A stretch of DNA of 64,000 nucleotides from the NCBI GenBank assembly GCA_003260075.1, contig QLIY01000124.1, positions 62,001 through 126,000 on the forward strand. Direction: 5' to 3'. This DNA is from Phallusia mammillata. Its lineage: Eukaryota > Chordata > Ascidiacea > Phlebobranchia > Ascidiidae. Position numbers and translations under genes: made by a program. The notes below the pieces were generated by a model that ran no database searches, had not been told where the DNA came from, and saw only the letters and a program-made list of their open reading frames with translations. Each line of letters begins with the position of its first letter. The first letter of the stretch is position 1. Shown here in pieces: positions 1-14,200 of the stretch.

Positions 1-1975
1 TATGTTAAATTGGCACCTGATATAAAATGTATTAACCTCATAACAATATTAAAAAAACACGACTAAACGCTCCAACCAAAACCCCAATTTTCTCTTTGGT
101 CTTGTACACGTTTACCCTAAGTAAAAATCCCTATGTCCTTAGTAAAATCCGAACTTCGCCATTGTTGTATCAGCTTAACACGTTAACAATGCGAGTGTAT
201 GAGACGAAGAAGGTTTGCCTGAAAATGTCGTGCGAAGATAGGCAAAGTTTTTGACTGTGGGTTTTCGCCTTGTATCAACATTCCACAAGAAGATGACATC
301 CCTGAAATTTTGGACGAGTCGTTTATGATGTCTGTGTAAATTCCCATGTGAGGATCTTTTCTCCTTTGGAGGGATTTTTTAGAGATTAAGAAAAGAACAA
401 TTTGTCAGAATCCACTGAGTTCTGTACATTGTAACACCGTTTAGTATTAAATCAAACTTCCTTTTAGTTTTGTGATTAAAGGCAAAACTTTTTCGGTTCA
501 ACTTTTTAAATTTTGGCATTTAAATTTCGCATTTAGATACATATGTATTTTTAGTATTACTCCATTAAAACATTACTGCCAGACAGCATCTATGTTGTAA
601 GAACATTATTGCACTGACGGTGTGTAATAGCACCAGTTGTGAAAACGTTTGTACCAATATTCACCAAGAAGCTTTCTGCATGGTGGTCTTGTTATAAATT
701 GAACTATTTATTCCACTCCGTGTTAATAGTCCCATGTTATGTAATGCTTTACATGTAGACATTTTATACCTAGCAATTATGATATTTAAATAGCACAGGT
801 AATAGAGTAGCAGATGTAATTCTAAACCGTTGGTTTAAATTAAATCCTCTTTATTTATTTTGGGCGTGTTGTGTGGCTTACGACTTCATATAAGAGGTGT
901 TATTCAGTTCCGCAACATGTTCTGTGGTGCGTCAGAAACCGATGCCAATGTGTGGTTTCATCGACAGCTGCATAAGATTCACATTTCGAGAAGTTTGAAT
1001 GTCAAATGTTGTGGGTGGCAACACAGTTTGCGTGGAAAAAACTAAACGGCTTCAGAATAGAATTGCTGCCCGCTCTATTTATTTAGTTTCTGTAGTAAGC
1101 GTTGAACCATCTGTACCTGCATGGTACAACGCGATCGATTGGATCTACATTTTTTAATTGCGTTATAATGCAATGCATATGCAGCTACATAGTTTACCCA
1201 TTTGTTGGAGGGTAGCAATAATCCCGTATTTTCTTTGGGAAATTCCCTTTAGAGTACCAAATATTAGTCATACCTATACCCAGTGACTAAAGAAAGCATT
1301 TCAACAACAAAAAATTAACACGCTTAAATCATAAATCACACATTCCTAGAGTTTGTTTACACAATGACCGCGGTGTATAAATCGGAAACGGCATGAGCGC
1401 GGTAAAGGAAACCGACGCGTTTGACTGTGTTTTTCGAGAAAACACGGCGACATTGTTAATATTTACACACAAGATGTAGCGGACACCCTCTCAGCTACCA
1501 CGTGTCAATCAATATGTTGGGAGCCATGTAACTTACAAAATCCACAGCTGGCACACTGCGTGTTTCCGATCTTTTACTTTGGTTTCCTTATACGTTGTAG
1601 ATTATGTGTGACATAGGTTTGAGGTCACAAGTTCAGTAAAGCGGGTTCACAAGCCTGCTTCGTTTAACCAACCATATAAAAATCGTTTCTAAAGTCGCTT
1701 TATTACTTAAAATACCATTTTAGTATAGGCTCGAAACTTAGTAAAAATGCGACACAAATGATGCCTAATGTGAAATCAGGCCCGAAGCAAGTCCGTTTAT
1801 AAAGTTTGGTCAGACTTATAACTGTGGATTTAACTACTGTATTTGTAATGGCAAATATATCGAGGCATTTTGTTTGTTTATTTTTTCGGCTTAAAAACTT
1901 GACATCTTGTTGTAAACCAAATTTGGAGGTGGTGAATCTATAGCGTAACAAATTTAAACTTTGTTTGTTTTTCAG
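1..1975. other. Robo upstream intron sequence, no exon seen
   Basis: This stretch lies before the first recognisable Robo exon, which opens at a polypyrimidine-AG acceptor ending at 1975. The Ig1-Ig3 exons of the receptor are not visible here on either strand, so they should lie to the left of the window. I see no convincing coding exon, RNA gene or dated transposon in it. Confidence 0.6.
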
Positions 1976-4900
1976 GAATGCCGGAATTTACGGATATCTC
2001 GATGAACGCAGAGGTGGAAATTGGGAAAACTGCGACTCTGACTTGTCGAGCAAAGGGGAATCCCCAACCTTCGATCGCGTGGAAGGATTTGAATGGTGGG
2101 TTAAACGGCGTTTGTTTGTATAAAATAAATACGAATAAGTTTTATAAGGGTTTTAAGAAGATATACAAAATAATATTACACAACAAATCATTAATTCTTT
2201 AGCATCCAAGATACTTATAGAGATTTTTAAGGTGGTCGCAATATACTTTACGTTACTTTCATTTTGTTTTTGTTTTATTACGAAGTTTGGCTGTCCATAA
2301 CACCGCTTGAACCTTGTTTCTGTGTTTTAATGGGTTCTCTTTCTGTTTTTTTTTAATTTATATCATTGTCTCAACGTCTTATGTTACCGGGCCCTTACAA
2401 AAATTAGTTGCCCTGTTTTAAAAATATTATTAGAGAACATTATGATATCTTAATATAGATAAACATTGTGACATGCTGTTTTAAAAATATTATATATAGA
2501 GACATTGCAATATATGCTGGTGGTGCAGTGTGGGAGAGGGTTTTTGTAAATTCCTTTGTATCTGTCAGTCCTTTGCTTATCGCGGTCAAGGTTATCAGGT
2601 TCTAAAGATGTTGTGTGGACAAGCGTTTCCCATCCCGGTTAACTTCCGTTCTGAATCAAACACCTGTTTGATAAGATAGTCGATTTTCATTAATGGACTG
2701 CTCCATAAACGAATACTATTTGTTACAAAACTCAACAATGTTAGTGCGCCTTCAACTAAAATAACTAATTGAGTTACATTTAAAACTCTCAAAATACTTT
2801 TGTATAGAGCATGGGAACTTTCCTCTTTTACATATTAGCTCCTTTTTTTAGATTTTTCGTGGCAAAAGCGTTTTATTACTTTGAAAATCTACCCCAAAGA
2901 TTGCCCTTTAAAACTTGCCACTTATAACCCAGTTAATAAAATATTTAGCATTCACTTTGCATTAGTGCGTCAGAGCCTAATAATTTCTTCGATCCGCATT
3001 CAGTCGGCAACCCCAAATACAGGCTACTGTCGTGGATTCGAATCCCGTCGCTACGTAGACTTTTTTTAGTGTCTGGCGCAATGGAATGCATAGACCAGCC
3101 ATAATTCAGTATTGTTTCTCTACACGGCCTGTGTGACGTCATACACGAAAGCTTTACCTGTATTCTGGCAAAGCAAATTCCTAAGTTCCATATTAGGTAG
3201 GCCGACTTCGGCAGGCATTGGCTAGGCTGTAATTTGAGGCAGGCTTAAATTCCTCAAAACAAATCTCAACAAAAACAGTGTGTTGAAATTGGCACCTACA
3301 GACGCCACTGATGTCTTTAGATTTATCTGTTTCGAAATGACACGTTATCACAAATAACTGTGGCGATCCCTAAAAGTTAAGCCTCACTGAAACTGCTGAT
3401 TTGCGTTTCGTGGAGCTGTACATTTGTATAAATTTCCAGGACATAAATTACAGGGTTTATAAACCAGCACTAACCAAAACAACAACTTGTTTATAAATTT
3501 CGTTTGACATTGTAAAAACAATCAAAGACAAATATTTTGAAAATACCTTAAACTTGTAAAAACGTTGTATCTAGTTTACTAACTTTGCGCGTTTGTGCTT
3601 TCAAGCTTATACACTGGTAATAACAACAGTCAAAATACTCATGAAGTTTTTCGAAACATAAATATTAATTTCGGCGATTTGAAAGGCATCTTCATTTAAA
3701 AGTTTCGTTAAAAGGCAAGTATAGGAAATATATTAACTTTTAAAATAGGTCATAGTATATGTGCAATGGAAAAACGTGCTAAGCCACCCTTCTAGTCATT
3801 ACGCTTTGCCTTACAGGTCGTGCAGTTTTTCCTGGGCAAAGTACATCTAACCTCAACAACATGTTTGTCACTGACGACGGCGACTTAGTGATTTACAACG
3901 TTCACTTTAGAGACGATGGGATTTATTTATGCAGAGCTATTAACTCGATCGGAATATCTTCAACTGATGTCAGGCTTCAAATAAAACGTATGAAGATCTA
4001 ATACATTTATACGTAAACTGTTAGGCATAACATAAGCTGAAATTAGCTCTTTTGGCAAATGCTTATAATGTGGGACGTTTTCGACACGGCACCTTTGGCA
4101 ACATTTACCAGAAAAACTATTTCAACTTATTTTGTGCTTATTATTCCAGCTTATCCTAACATTATTTGTTTATTTTATAGGGTCTGCCCTTTTGACATTA
4201 AACATACATCTGGTTGTTGAGTTAACTTATGCAGATAATAACAAAAATTAGGCCTAAAACATTTGACATTGTTAGTGCTTTATGTCATTAACATATAATG
4301 GAATCATACACAAGAAAAATATATTATCATAAAAAAACGTTTTTTCGTGTTCAAGAAGTCTTTATAATTGCCGTTTCTACTGCAAACGAACGGTGTATCA
4401 TCTTTTTGCTAAAACATACAGTTAAGATCTCCATAATTGTAACCAATTTCATTTCCCCAACAGCTCGCATGTCTACCATACCACCACCGGTAATTCGACG
4501 TGGACCACAGAATGCAACGAGCAGAACCGGAGGTACCGTAACCTTTGCTTGCGTCACCGACAAAGCAACTTCACCAAGACCCGATGTACTCTGGTACAAA
4601 GATGGAAAACAACTCAGTAACAATGACAAAGTTACGGCAAACGCTGGCAACCTGAGAATCACTAATGTTATGGTAAGTTTGAACTTGTTAAATGCAATAT
4701 TGTAAGCTGAGTATGACTTTGGTAGTTTGTGGAATTTGTCGGTTGTCTTGAGTTTAGATTAATTTTGGTCAGCGAAATATGGGTTGAAGCCTGTTTAATG
4801 TTTTGCCACTTGGTGATGTTACGGAGACCAGTAGTGATTGTTTTAGGAATTCTTATTATGTGTGTTTTGTTTCGTTAAAATCCAAACATTGGAAAGTTGT

Positions 4901-7900
4901 TAACTCTTTTAAATCGTTTAAATACCGCAACTTAAATTCAGTATTACCCGGGGGGGGGGACATTGTTTATGTGTGTTTTGTTTCGTTAAAATCCAAACAT
5001 TGGAAACTCTTTTAAATCGTTTAAATACCGCAACTTAAATTCAGTATTACCCGAAGTGGTGCATTTTTGCTCGTTTTTCTCAATTTTTGCTGATAATTAG
5101 AAATATTTTCCATACAGCTTCTATACGTATAGTGTCACAAAAATCAAGAAGCGTTATAATCCCAAGTTTCCAAATCCCAAATCATTTTGCAAAGTCTCAC
5201 GAATCTCACAATACCAGCCTCCACAGACAGTTTAATCTCCGCAACCAAGTTTACCAAGATATCGTTGCGGTTGAACTATCCGCTTGGATAGTAGTCTACT
5301 AAGCTTTGTGACGAAAGAATCGAGATAATTTCCGCGGTTATTGTTGCGCAACAAGCCCCCCTTGTGCACAGGTGCGCAGTAATTGTTGGTCGTGCCCCCT
5401 ATATACCCACACATCCAAGTTTTCCACACCTTGTAATAATCGCCCTCTTGTTTTGACGATCACCCTGCCATGTTTGAAGTGAGATTTCGGTTGTCAACGC
5501 TTTTTGTCGTGGACTTTTGTTGTCTGGTGTTTATGACTTGATTAAACATATAAAAACGTTGGTTTGTGTTGATTTTAGTCACACACAGGTGGTTGTCGTT
5601 CAAAATATTTATGTTTCTTGGAATTAAGTAAGTGTAAACTTGGGGATTGTAATACATTCCAGACGAAAACCTTAAACCAGTCGCTTCTTTTTATTGTCTA
5701 ACAACAAGAAAGAGCTTTCCAAAATTTCTCTTCTGTAAACATCTTTAATATCTTCTTTAAATAAAAAATGTGGACATATGAAATTGTATTTTAAGTGTTA
5801 TATGTCGTTTAAAATGTGGCAATTACTTAATATGCATTTAAGTAACTTAATAGTCGTGCAAAAACACAATAATGTACAGTTTAATGTTAGTGACGCACCA
5901 CAGTATGGTACAGCTGTTTTTTTTACAGATTTAAAGTTTAAACATATCCCTGAAGCGACTTAAAATTTGTCACATAAACCTAATACCTAGTTTGCTTACA
6001 CTTGTCAAGCAGTAACTGTAATCTGATTAGCTTAAAAATATGTTACTATTTTAACAGGCCGATGATGCTGGTCGTTACACTTGCAAAATAATGAACGATT
6101 ACGGAATGAGTTCTTGGGATTCATGGCTTCGAATTGTCGGTAAGTTCAACATTTTATTCCACACGAAACAAAGTCGTTAGCAGAAATGCGTACTCGGAAA
6201 TGAATGCAGGGAGCTGGGGTTCGAACCCATGGTCGTAGGATTTGATTTCAAATGTTTCCATTATGGGCGAAATAAAGACATTAATGGCGTTGGTTCACAA
6301 AAAAAATTGAAAATATGCGAGGCAATGATGGTTTTAAAAATATATTCAGTGCTCATTTAAAGTATTTTATTTTTTGGAGTTTATTTTGAGGTTTGTCAAT
6401 AAAGTAAGAAAAAAAAAGGGGGGGGGGGGCGTTGGTTCACAAAAAAAAATTGAAAATATGCGAGGCAATGATGGTTTAAAAATATATTCAGTGTTCATTT
6501 AAAGTATTTTGTTTTTTGGAGTTTATTTTGAGGTTTGTCAATAAAGTAAGAAAAAAAAATTTAGCTGATATTTTGCTTCCCGAAAACGACAGAAGCAAGT
6601 ATTTCTATTTAGGACAAAATTAAGAAATAAAGGCGACTGTTCCGTTTGATCGAGCTTGTGCAAAAAATATAACATTAAATATTATAAATACAAAGTTTTA
6701 TGGGTTTTTTAAAAAAATGTCTCGTGATTAAAGTTTATTTCCATGTTTGTTAGCTTTCATGAAGTGACACTTTTTAAGTTTCGAATTTTTCCTTTTCCAG
6801 AAAACGACAAAAGCATTCCAACCCAACCAGACGTTGAAGACTTTCCGTCTGCTCCAGGACCCCCTCTAATGGTCAACACAACATCTACATCAATCGCCGT
6901 TAGGTGGCAGGCGAGCGCACTTTCAGGCAGCTCATCTATTCTGCATTACGACGTTGAGTATTACAAGTAAGGGAAAAAGTACCGAACGAGCGTTTCGTCC
7001 ACCGGGTTGCATATGTAACAAATTGTCGTTTAATTGGTGTAATGCTAAACAAAATACTAGTTGTTTTCCAAGAACTTCCTGGTAAAGTTTTTTAAATAAA
7101 AAAGCGTTGTCGGCAGGATTCGAACCTGCGCGGGCAGAGCCCAACAGATTTCTAGTCTGTCGCCTTAACCACTCGGCCACGACAACAGATGGCTTTCTTC
7201 GTCCAAATTCCCAACCTGATACAGTAATAATAGAAAAACGACTGTAAAATACTTTGAAAACGCACCAAGGGATCAGCTGTATGATAAAGTGTTAGGCATT
7301 TTCTTGGAAATTGTACAACGAGCTAAAATACTCAATGAATTAAATTCGATCTACATTTTGGTCTTTGTATTATACTTTTAAACGGGTGTCACAAAATATT
7401 ATAACTTGTTACAAAAGATTTTGATTGCAACATTGTTCATTAAGTTCAAATGATTGATCATACCACAGCATGATAACATTCATTTAGATTTCGAAGTCTT
7501 TTAAAATATATTATCACAGCCAGTTTTTGCGACTATTACGACTAAAACAGACCTAATTGTATTTTGACTTAAATATTTTTTTACATTTGTGGAACTAAAA
7601 GCAACGATCAATGAAAGAAATAGATGTTAGTTAAGCAGTTTTAACCACATCCTTTGCTGATGTATTAATAATCTACAGCGACGTGAAAGAAACTTATCGT
7701 CTTCTCTATTGTATATTTACATTGTCGCAAAGTATCCTGACAAGCAGCGCAAAACCAATATTTACCCCCGGGGTCTAAAACTTACGCCACAACTCTCACA
7801 AAGTCCCGACATTCCAATCCAACTCAACGGGAAAACAAAAACGTTTCCTTTCACGTGACAAAATCGCCCGAGCGTGACCGCTTTGACTAAATGCGCGTTG

Positions 7901-10900
7901 AATTTGGAAAAGTCGTGTTTACCCCCCCAACACCCCCCTCTTTTCCCCCCTTTCCGTTTGACCTTGTCGCCCCTTCTACGCTATGGGGTAACTACAGGAA
8001 GTTGGTTGTGTGTGGGCGGAAACAAAACCAATGTTATGTTGGTATCGAATACACAGCTGTGATATGCGTTGCTCGTTTCGCAGATTGAGCTAAAATTTGA
8101 CGCCTACGCTGTTTTGTATTAGAAATACTATATAAACGTTTTGTCCACCAGGCTGCATGCTTTTTATTCAATTTGGTCTAAAGTTATCTAGAAAACTGTT
8201 TTTGTTGAATTACTCGTTTAAATTTTGTCAAGAGACAAAACGAGTCACTCTTGCAATTAGTAAAGAAACAAAAACTGCAATTAAAGATATTTAATATGGC
8301 TTTAAATGAAACATATTGCATATTTGGGAAACAACTAATAATCAAGTTTATGTTTTTGTTTAAATTGACTGTTTACTTTTAAACAAATAACAGCAAATAC
8401 ACGAAACACGTGTTTTGTTCTTCATAAACCGGTAGCAATTTCTCAACAAAGCAGGTCAAATTTTGGTAACGCATTTTTGACATATTTGACCCATGACCCC
8501 ATTTTCACGTCATTACCCCTTTACCCCACTGTCGCAAACGCTTTCAACCCAAACAAAGTCTAACCTTAAAACTCGCTATTGAAGCTTTTTACCATAACCA
8601 GTGTAAGGGTCATTGCAACTGTGGCCAGCCGTAAAGTAAACAACATACGTTTATGCCTCCAACTTATGTTTGACTCTCAGTTGTGTGTTTCAAGCCCCAG
8701 CACTTAGGGTTGTAACCCCATGTTGACCCAGCCACGAGGGCTCGTTTCCGGTGGAGAAAATGGGGGTTTTAGGGGCATCAAAAAAGTTTTTAAGTCATGA
8801 GCGCATGTTACGGTTCGTGCCGTTTGATGTAAGTGTCGATTTCCTGAATTTTGATGCAATTGAAATGGTAGTTTGGCTGCGCACACTTTGCGCCTTATGT
8901 GATGAAACTGTGGAGTTAGTATCTTTTGCTAAGTTTTGATTTTAGTTATTGTGCCATGTGTTATAGTACCGATAGTGATGTAAGATGTAATTTTGCGGGT
9001 TCGAACAATGTTTAGTTTTATTTTGATGACAAATTTTCTTGGTGTGTGCAATCTGTTTGTTACAATTTAGCAAAACTTGCTGTCCAAAACTTTATTTCGA
9101 CTATTATGTCTATTCCAAACGTATAATGGCTTTACAATAAAAACTACAAACAAGTCAAAAACCCCAAATCCAAAAAGTGTGTCCTCGTTTCATATCTTAT
9201 ACCCCTATTTTTCTTGTTTCAAATGTCAAACAAAAGATTTTTTGTATTGCAGCATCGGCAGTCGTACTACCTCTTGGGAGCGACTGAACAAGATCAAAGA
9301 CACCGTTTGTATCGTGAAAGGACTTGTCCCTTCTTCCAACTATGTATTCCTTGTTCGAGCTGTGAATGCGAAAGGATACAGCGACCCTAGTGCTATATCA
9401 AAAAATATCAAAACCAAACGTAAGACATTGAGATAGCAACGTAAAAAGTAGCAATGACTTCATGTTTGGAAAGCCTCCTGTCGTGGGTTCAAATCCCACC
9501 GCAGGCTAGATTTTTGTACATTGCGCCTTTTCGTATGGAAATGCTTCGGAGATCGGATTAAATTGGCAAGGCATACAAAATTCGCAAGGCATAAAACCCG
9601 ATAAACATTTCTACGTTGGCCGTGAAAAATTGCTTTATTGCTTACATTTAATTTTATTGACTTCAAATGTTCATGATTAAATTTATGGTCGAATTATGCT
9701 TCTGTGAACGCAATAACATTCAAATACACGTTGGGCAAAAACAACAAGACGGTTTAAACAAGAAATTATCTTTAAAAATTTTGGGAAACACTAATCTGGC
9801 GCACTTCCCAAACAAGGTTATTTAAACTCCTTGCAGAAATTCCACCTCCAGAACCAGACCGCACCCCAGAACAACTTCAACAATTTCTCGATCAAATCGA
9901 CATTCGTGTAACAGAAGTCGTGCAGTTCCACCACGCACCAGATCCCACTGGGTTAGTTCGCCTCATGTGGGCGACAGAGAGCTCATGTGATGACCTGGAC
10001 GAGTTTGTAATCGTATGGCAACCGGTCACTGGCGACGACAGTTCTGTACAACGCGCTACCGCTCCATGCACTGCAAGGTAAAACATAGGTTTTCATCCAG
10101 TAAAATATCAAATGTTCGGCTTTTAGGCAGCAGTAGTAGAAACTGCGTTGGTATAATATGGTAAAAGTCAAACTATAGGACGCTAGTGAAGGAAAATATG
10201 ATGTCATAACAGTTGACGTCATCAGAGAATGACGTTTCAAGATTGTTCTCGTAATTTGTTAAAATATATTTGTTTTTCGTTCGTTTTCCATAGTAGTGTT
10301 TTTGTTTGATTTTTAAAAAATGCATTTTTTTCTGCTATTACCAGCAGAAAAAGACGATGTTTAATGTAGTTCGGCGGCACTTCGTTCAAAATCAACTTTG
10401 AACTATTTTGCTTCCTAATTCCAAATAAACTCAAAAGGGCCTGTGCGTGTTTTCGTACGTCCACCTTCTGACGTACAACACAAATTTTAAAATTTGGGGG
10501 GGGGGCAACTATTTTGCTTCCTAATTCCTGATAAACTCAAAAGAATCTGCGCTTGTTTTCGTACGTCCACCTTCTGACGTACAACACAAATTTTAAAATT
10601 TTGATTTCATTGTTTTTTACTTTATTGTGTCCGCAAATGTCAGGCTGAAGGTTAGAATAGAGACTTAAAACAGGTTAAGATTATTACTCTTAACGTAACA
10701 CTGGCGCCTTTTAATTCGTTTTTTATCTCTATTTCAGCTCCTACGATCTGGACAGTATTCCAGTTGACGTCACCTACCAGATTCGCATCCGTCCGTCTCG
10801 TGGGTCTCTCGAGGGAAAACCAAGTCCAATCACTTTTGTGTCCCTTAAACAAGGCAGTAAGTAGAACAAAACTGAATCTGTGTTCTCTACTATACTTAGC

Positions 10901-11221
10901 AATACACCAAATTTGGGGGGGGGGGTTCGTGGGTCTCTCGAGGGAAAACCAAGCCCAATCACTTTTGTGTCCCTGAAACAAGGCAGTAAGTAGAAAAAAA
11001 CTGAATCTGTGTTCTCTACTATACTTAGCAATACACCAAATTTGCAAAAACGTCTAAATCAATTCACAAACCGTTTCGTAATTTGCAGAAATACCCCCAC
11101 AACTGCCGAAGATCACACCCAAACTGCAATCCGACGGCACAGTTGTGTTGTATTGGGCGCCACCTAGCGACATTGCCGAGGACCGGATCACCGGATATTC
11201 CATCAGGTGTCGCACGAGAGA

Positions 11222-11293
<72 letters not shown>

Positions 11294-14200
11294 CCATCAG
11301 GTGTCGCACGAGAGACGACTCGTACACGAATTCGTTTTTCGTGAACGGAACCAAAAACGAAGCCACCATTCGTGATTTACCGCAAGATGGCGTGCTGGCG
11401 CTGTCTGTGACGTATTCAACGATGCTCGGAGAAGGAACAACGAGTCATGATGCTGATGTACAACTTGGAGGTTGGTGATTTGAGCGACAATCTTTTTGAT
11501 TTTTGATGGTTCAGCACCGACTTGTAAATCGAGTCGACTTCGCGCTTGAGTCACCCTTGATTTGGGTCTAAATTCAGATTTGCCATCTTTTTTGCCGCAT
11601 TTCTACCTTTTCGAGACTGATTAGGGTAAATAAAAAAAAACTTTTATATGCGTCGAAGATCATTGTTTTTTCTGTCTAACGCTGGTTTGCTTCACTCTTT
11701 TGGTCAAGAAAAAGGTTTCAAACTTTTTAAATTTACCCAAGTTAACCCTTCCAAAGTGTGACCCCGAATTACCAAGCGGTTCACCCACAGGCCCCCTAAC
11801 CGCGAATTTTTTTACAAAACGACTCTATTGACTAAACTACATAATTTAGGTGTTTCATGCCATGGTGCATTGTAAAGTATTTCAAAGCATCTTGTCCCAT
11901 TTAATCAAATTCATCCATTTGTTTCATTTGTTCACAGTTCCGTTGGACGTCGACCAACCAGAAGGTTTTGTTTCAATGCTTCAGCAGCCAGCAGTTATCG
12001 CCGGCATCGCTCTCGGTCTTGTCGCTCTCATCGCTGCTGTCGTCGGTGGCGTTTGTTTTTACAAGCGATCGAAGAGGAACAAAAAAGCGCGAGGCCTTCA
12101 CGGTAATAATAAAATTTTCCGTTTTTTTGCATGTTGAATTCGCTATACCGAAAAAGCTATGATTTGAGGGGGGGGGGTATAGCGAAAAAGCTATGATTTG
12201 AAAAGCTTTGTTGAATTCAGGTTTTTCTAATTTGTGGTTGTTTGCTTATTACAACGCAATATCATTGCTCTATCTTTTTTCTTTCTAATGTTTTGCTTAC
12301 TTGAATGACTTTATGATATCACTTGCATAATTGCTTAATTTCCTCAATTAAGTAACTACTGTGTCTAAAAATTTGCATTTTTGCTTACACAGCCAAATGC
12401 AAAAAAAGAAACAATTGCAAAATATGCGTTTTCAAACCTAACAAAACATATCTTAAAAACAATAAAAAAATTTACCATTTATTAGCATAAAAAAACAAAA
12501 ATATCAAATGCTTGTGTTTTCGCAATTGAAGCATGGCTGAATTTGCTGGTTTGCTGATTTATAATAATCCAATGCTTTTAACTAACACTGGCTTTTGTGT
12601 TTTCTCGCTTCTCTTCGTGATTGACAGTCCGATCATTCAGCTTCACTCCCCAATCAGGTAATTCCCCCAAACTGCATGCCTCTTTTCACTAAATCAGCTT
12701 TGAAAAATAACACGTTTCGATTGACTGTGCTAAAATTTTGCCACAATGCACCATATTCTGAAATTATGTTTGTTTGAGCTGTCATTTGTTAATGACGTGG
12801 CCATCTAAGCTATTATGTCATTGTTTAGTGACGTCACGTATTGTTGAATGGACGTAACAACATTTCAGTAAATTTTTTATTGTTGCATTTTAAAAGAAAA
12901 AACATCTGTGTGTGTTGTTTGGAATACATATGTTTTATCTTTTGAGTTCAAGTCACCGTAAAATAAAAACCAAATCTTTTTTTACCTCAAACAGGTCCAC
13001 ATCGCATCACTGGTGGCCCCCGTTTCGGGGGGGGGGTTTTCATTTGTTCACAGTTCCGTTGGACGTCGACCAACCAGAAGGTTTCGTTTCAATGCTTCAG
13101 CAGCCAGCAGTTATCGCCGGCATCGCTCTCGGTGGGGGGGGGGATGTCTTAAAATATGCATTTTTGCTTACACAGCCAATGGCAAAAAATGCGTTTTCAA
13201 ACCTAACAAAATTATACTTAAAAAAGAGAATAATAATTTTACAATTTATTACCATTAAATAAAACAAAATATCAAATGCTTGTGTTTTTGCAATTGAAGC
13301 ATGGCTGAATTTCCTGGTTTGTTGATTTATAATAATCCAATGCTTTTAACTAACACTGGCTTTTGTGTTTTCTCGCTTCTCTTCGTGATTGACAGTCCGA
13401 TCATTCAGCTTCACTCCCCAATCAGGTAATTCCCCCAAACTGCATGCTTCTATTCACTAAATCAGCTTTGAAAAATAACACGTTTCGATTGACTGTGCTA
13501 AAATTTTGCCACAATGCACCATATTCTGAAATTATGTTTGTTAGAGCTGTACTTTGTTAATGACGTGGCCATCTAAGCTATTATGTCATTGTTTAGTGAC
13601 GTCACGTATTGTTGAATGGACGTAACAACATTTCAGTAAATTTTTTATTGTTGCATTTTAAAAGAAAAAACATCTGTGTGTGTTGTTTGGAATACATATG
13701 TTTTATCTTTTGAGTTCAAGTCACCGTAAAATAAAAACCAAATCTTTTTTTACCTCAAACAGGTCCACATCGCATCACTGGTGGCCCCCGTTTCGACGGG
13801 AGTGTCCCTTATTCCCCAGCGTTTCAAATCGCCCCTGTTGGGGGTGGTGGGGTTGGCAACGTCGGTGGTGGGGGTATGGGCGGTGGCTCGGATGGGGTTG
13901 GTGGTGGGGCCAGGGGAAACCCCGGGGGCGCAGATAACAACCGAATGTTCACCCAGCGTCAAGATGGCAGGATGCACAACCCGTCCAACGTCACAAAGAA
14001 CGCTATTGTGACGTATGATGTCAAGTAAGTAGTGACTCATCATGTATAGTTGTGTTGATAAAAATAGTTGGGTTTGCAATTGGGTTTAGGTTACTTTTAA
14101 GCATTTAAAACGCTGTTTTAATGATCAAAATTTGTCCAATTCACCACAAATTATCTTGTCATTTTAAATTGCTCGGAAGGTTGCAGTTCTGCTGACTCAC

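Larger units (their letters stand above)
1976..11470 (+). other. ROBO: Robo ectodomain exons: Ig4, Ig5 and three FN3 domains
   Basis: Exons 1976-2095 and 3817-3987 form Ig4, with its cysteines in LTCRAKGNP and IYLCRAIN. Exons 4464-4672 and 6058-6139 form Ig5, with cysteines in TFACVTD and GRYTCKI. Exons 6801-6966 and 9253-9419 form FN3-1, ending in the family-typical FLVRAVNAKGYSDPS. Exons 9837-10077 and 10738-10856 form FN3-2, which carries an unusually long linker rich in E, Q and D. Exon 11089-11470 is FN3-3 and contains a 70-base G tract at 11223-11292 that breaks the frame. The two halves read correctly only when the tract and one 24-base copy are removed. Confidence 0.9.

Noticed and set aside
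6930..7190. Minus-strand open frame beginning MAEWLRRQTRN
   Set aside because: It is the translation of the tRNA-Ser gene, a common false protein.
7921..7955. C-rich stretch (runs of C separated by A and T) considered as another homopolymer junction
   Set aside because: It is interrupted and has no flanking duplication, so it is an ordinary low-complexity tract.
11064..11369. Poly-proline (minus) and poly-glycine (plus) proteins across 11223-11292
   Set aside because: They are translations of the 70-base G tract inside the Robo exon. Both flanks belong to Robo, and the tract is a junction artefact or insert.
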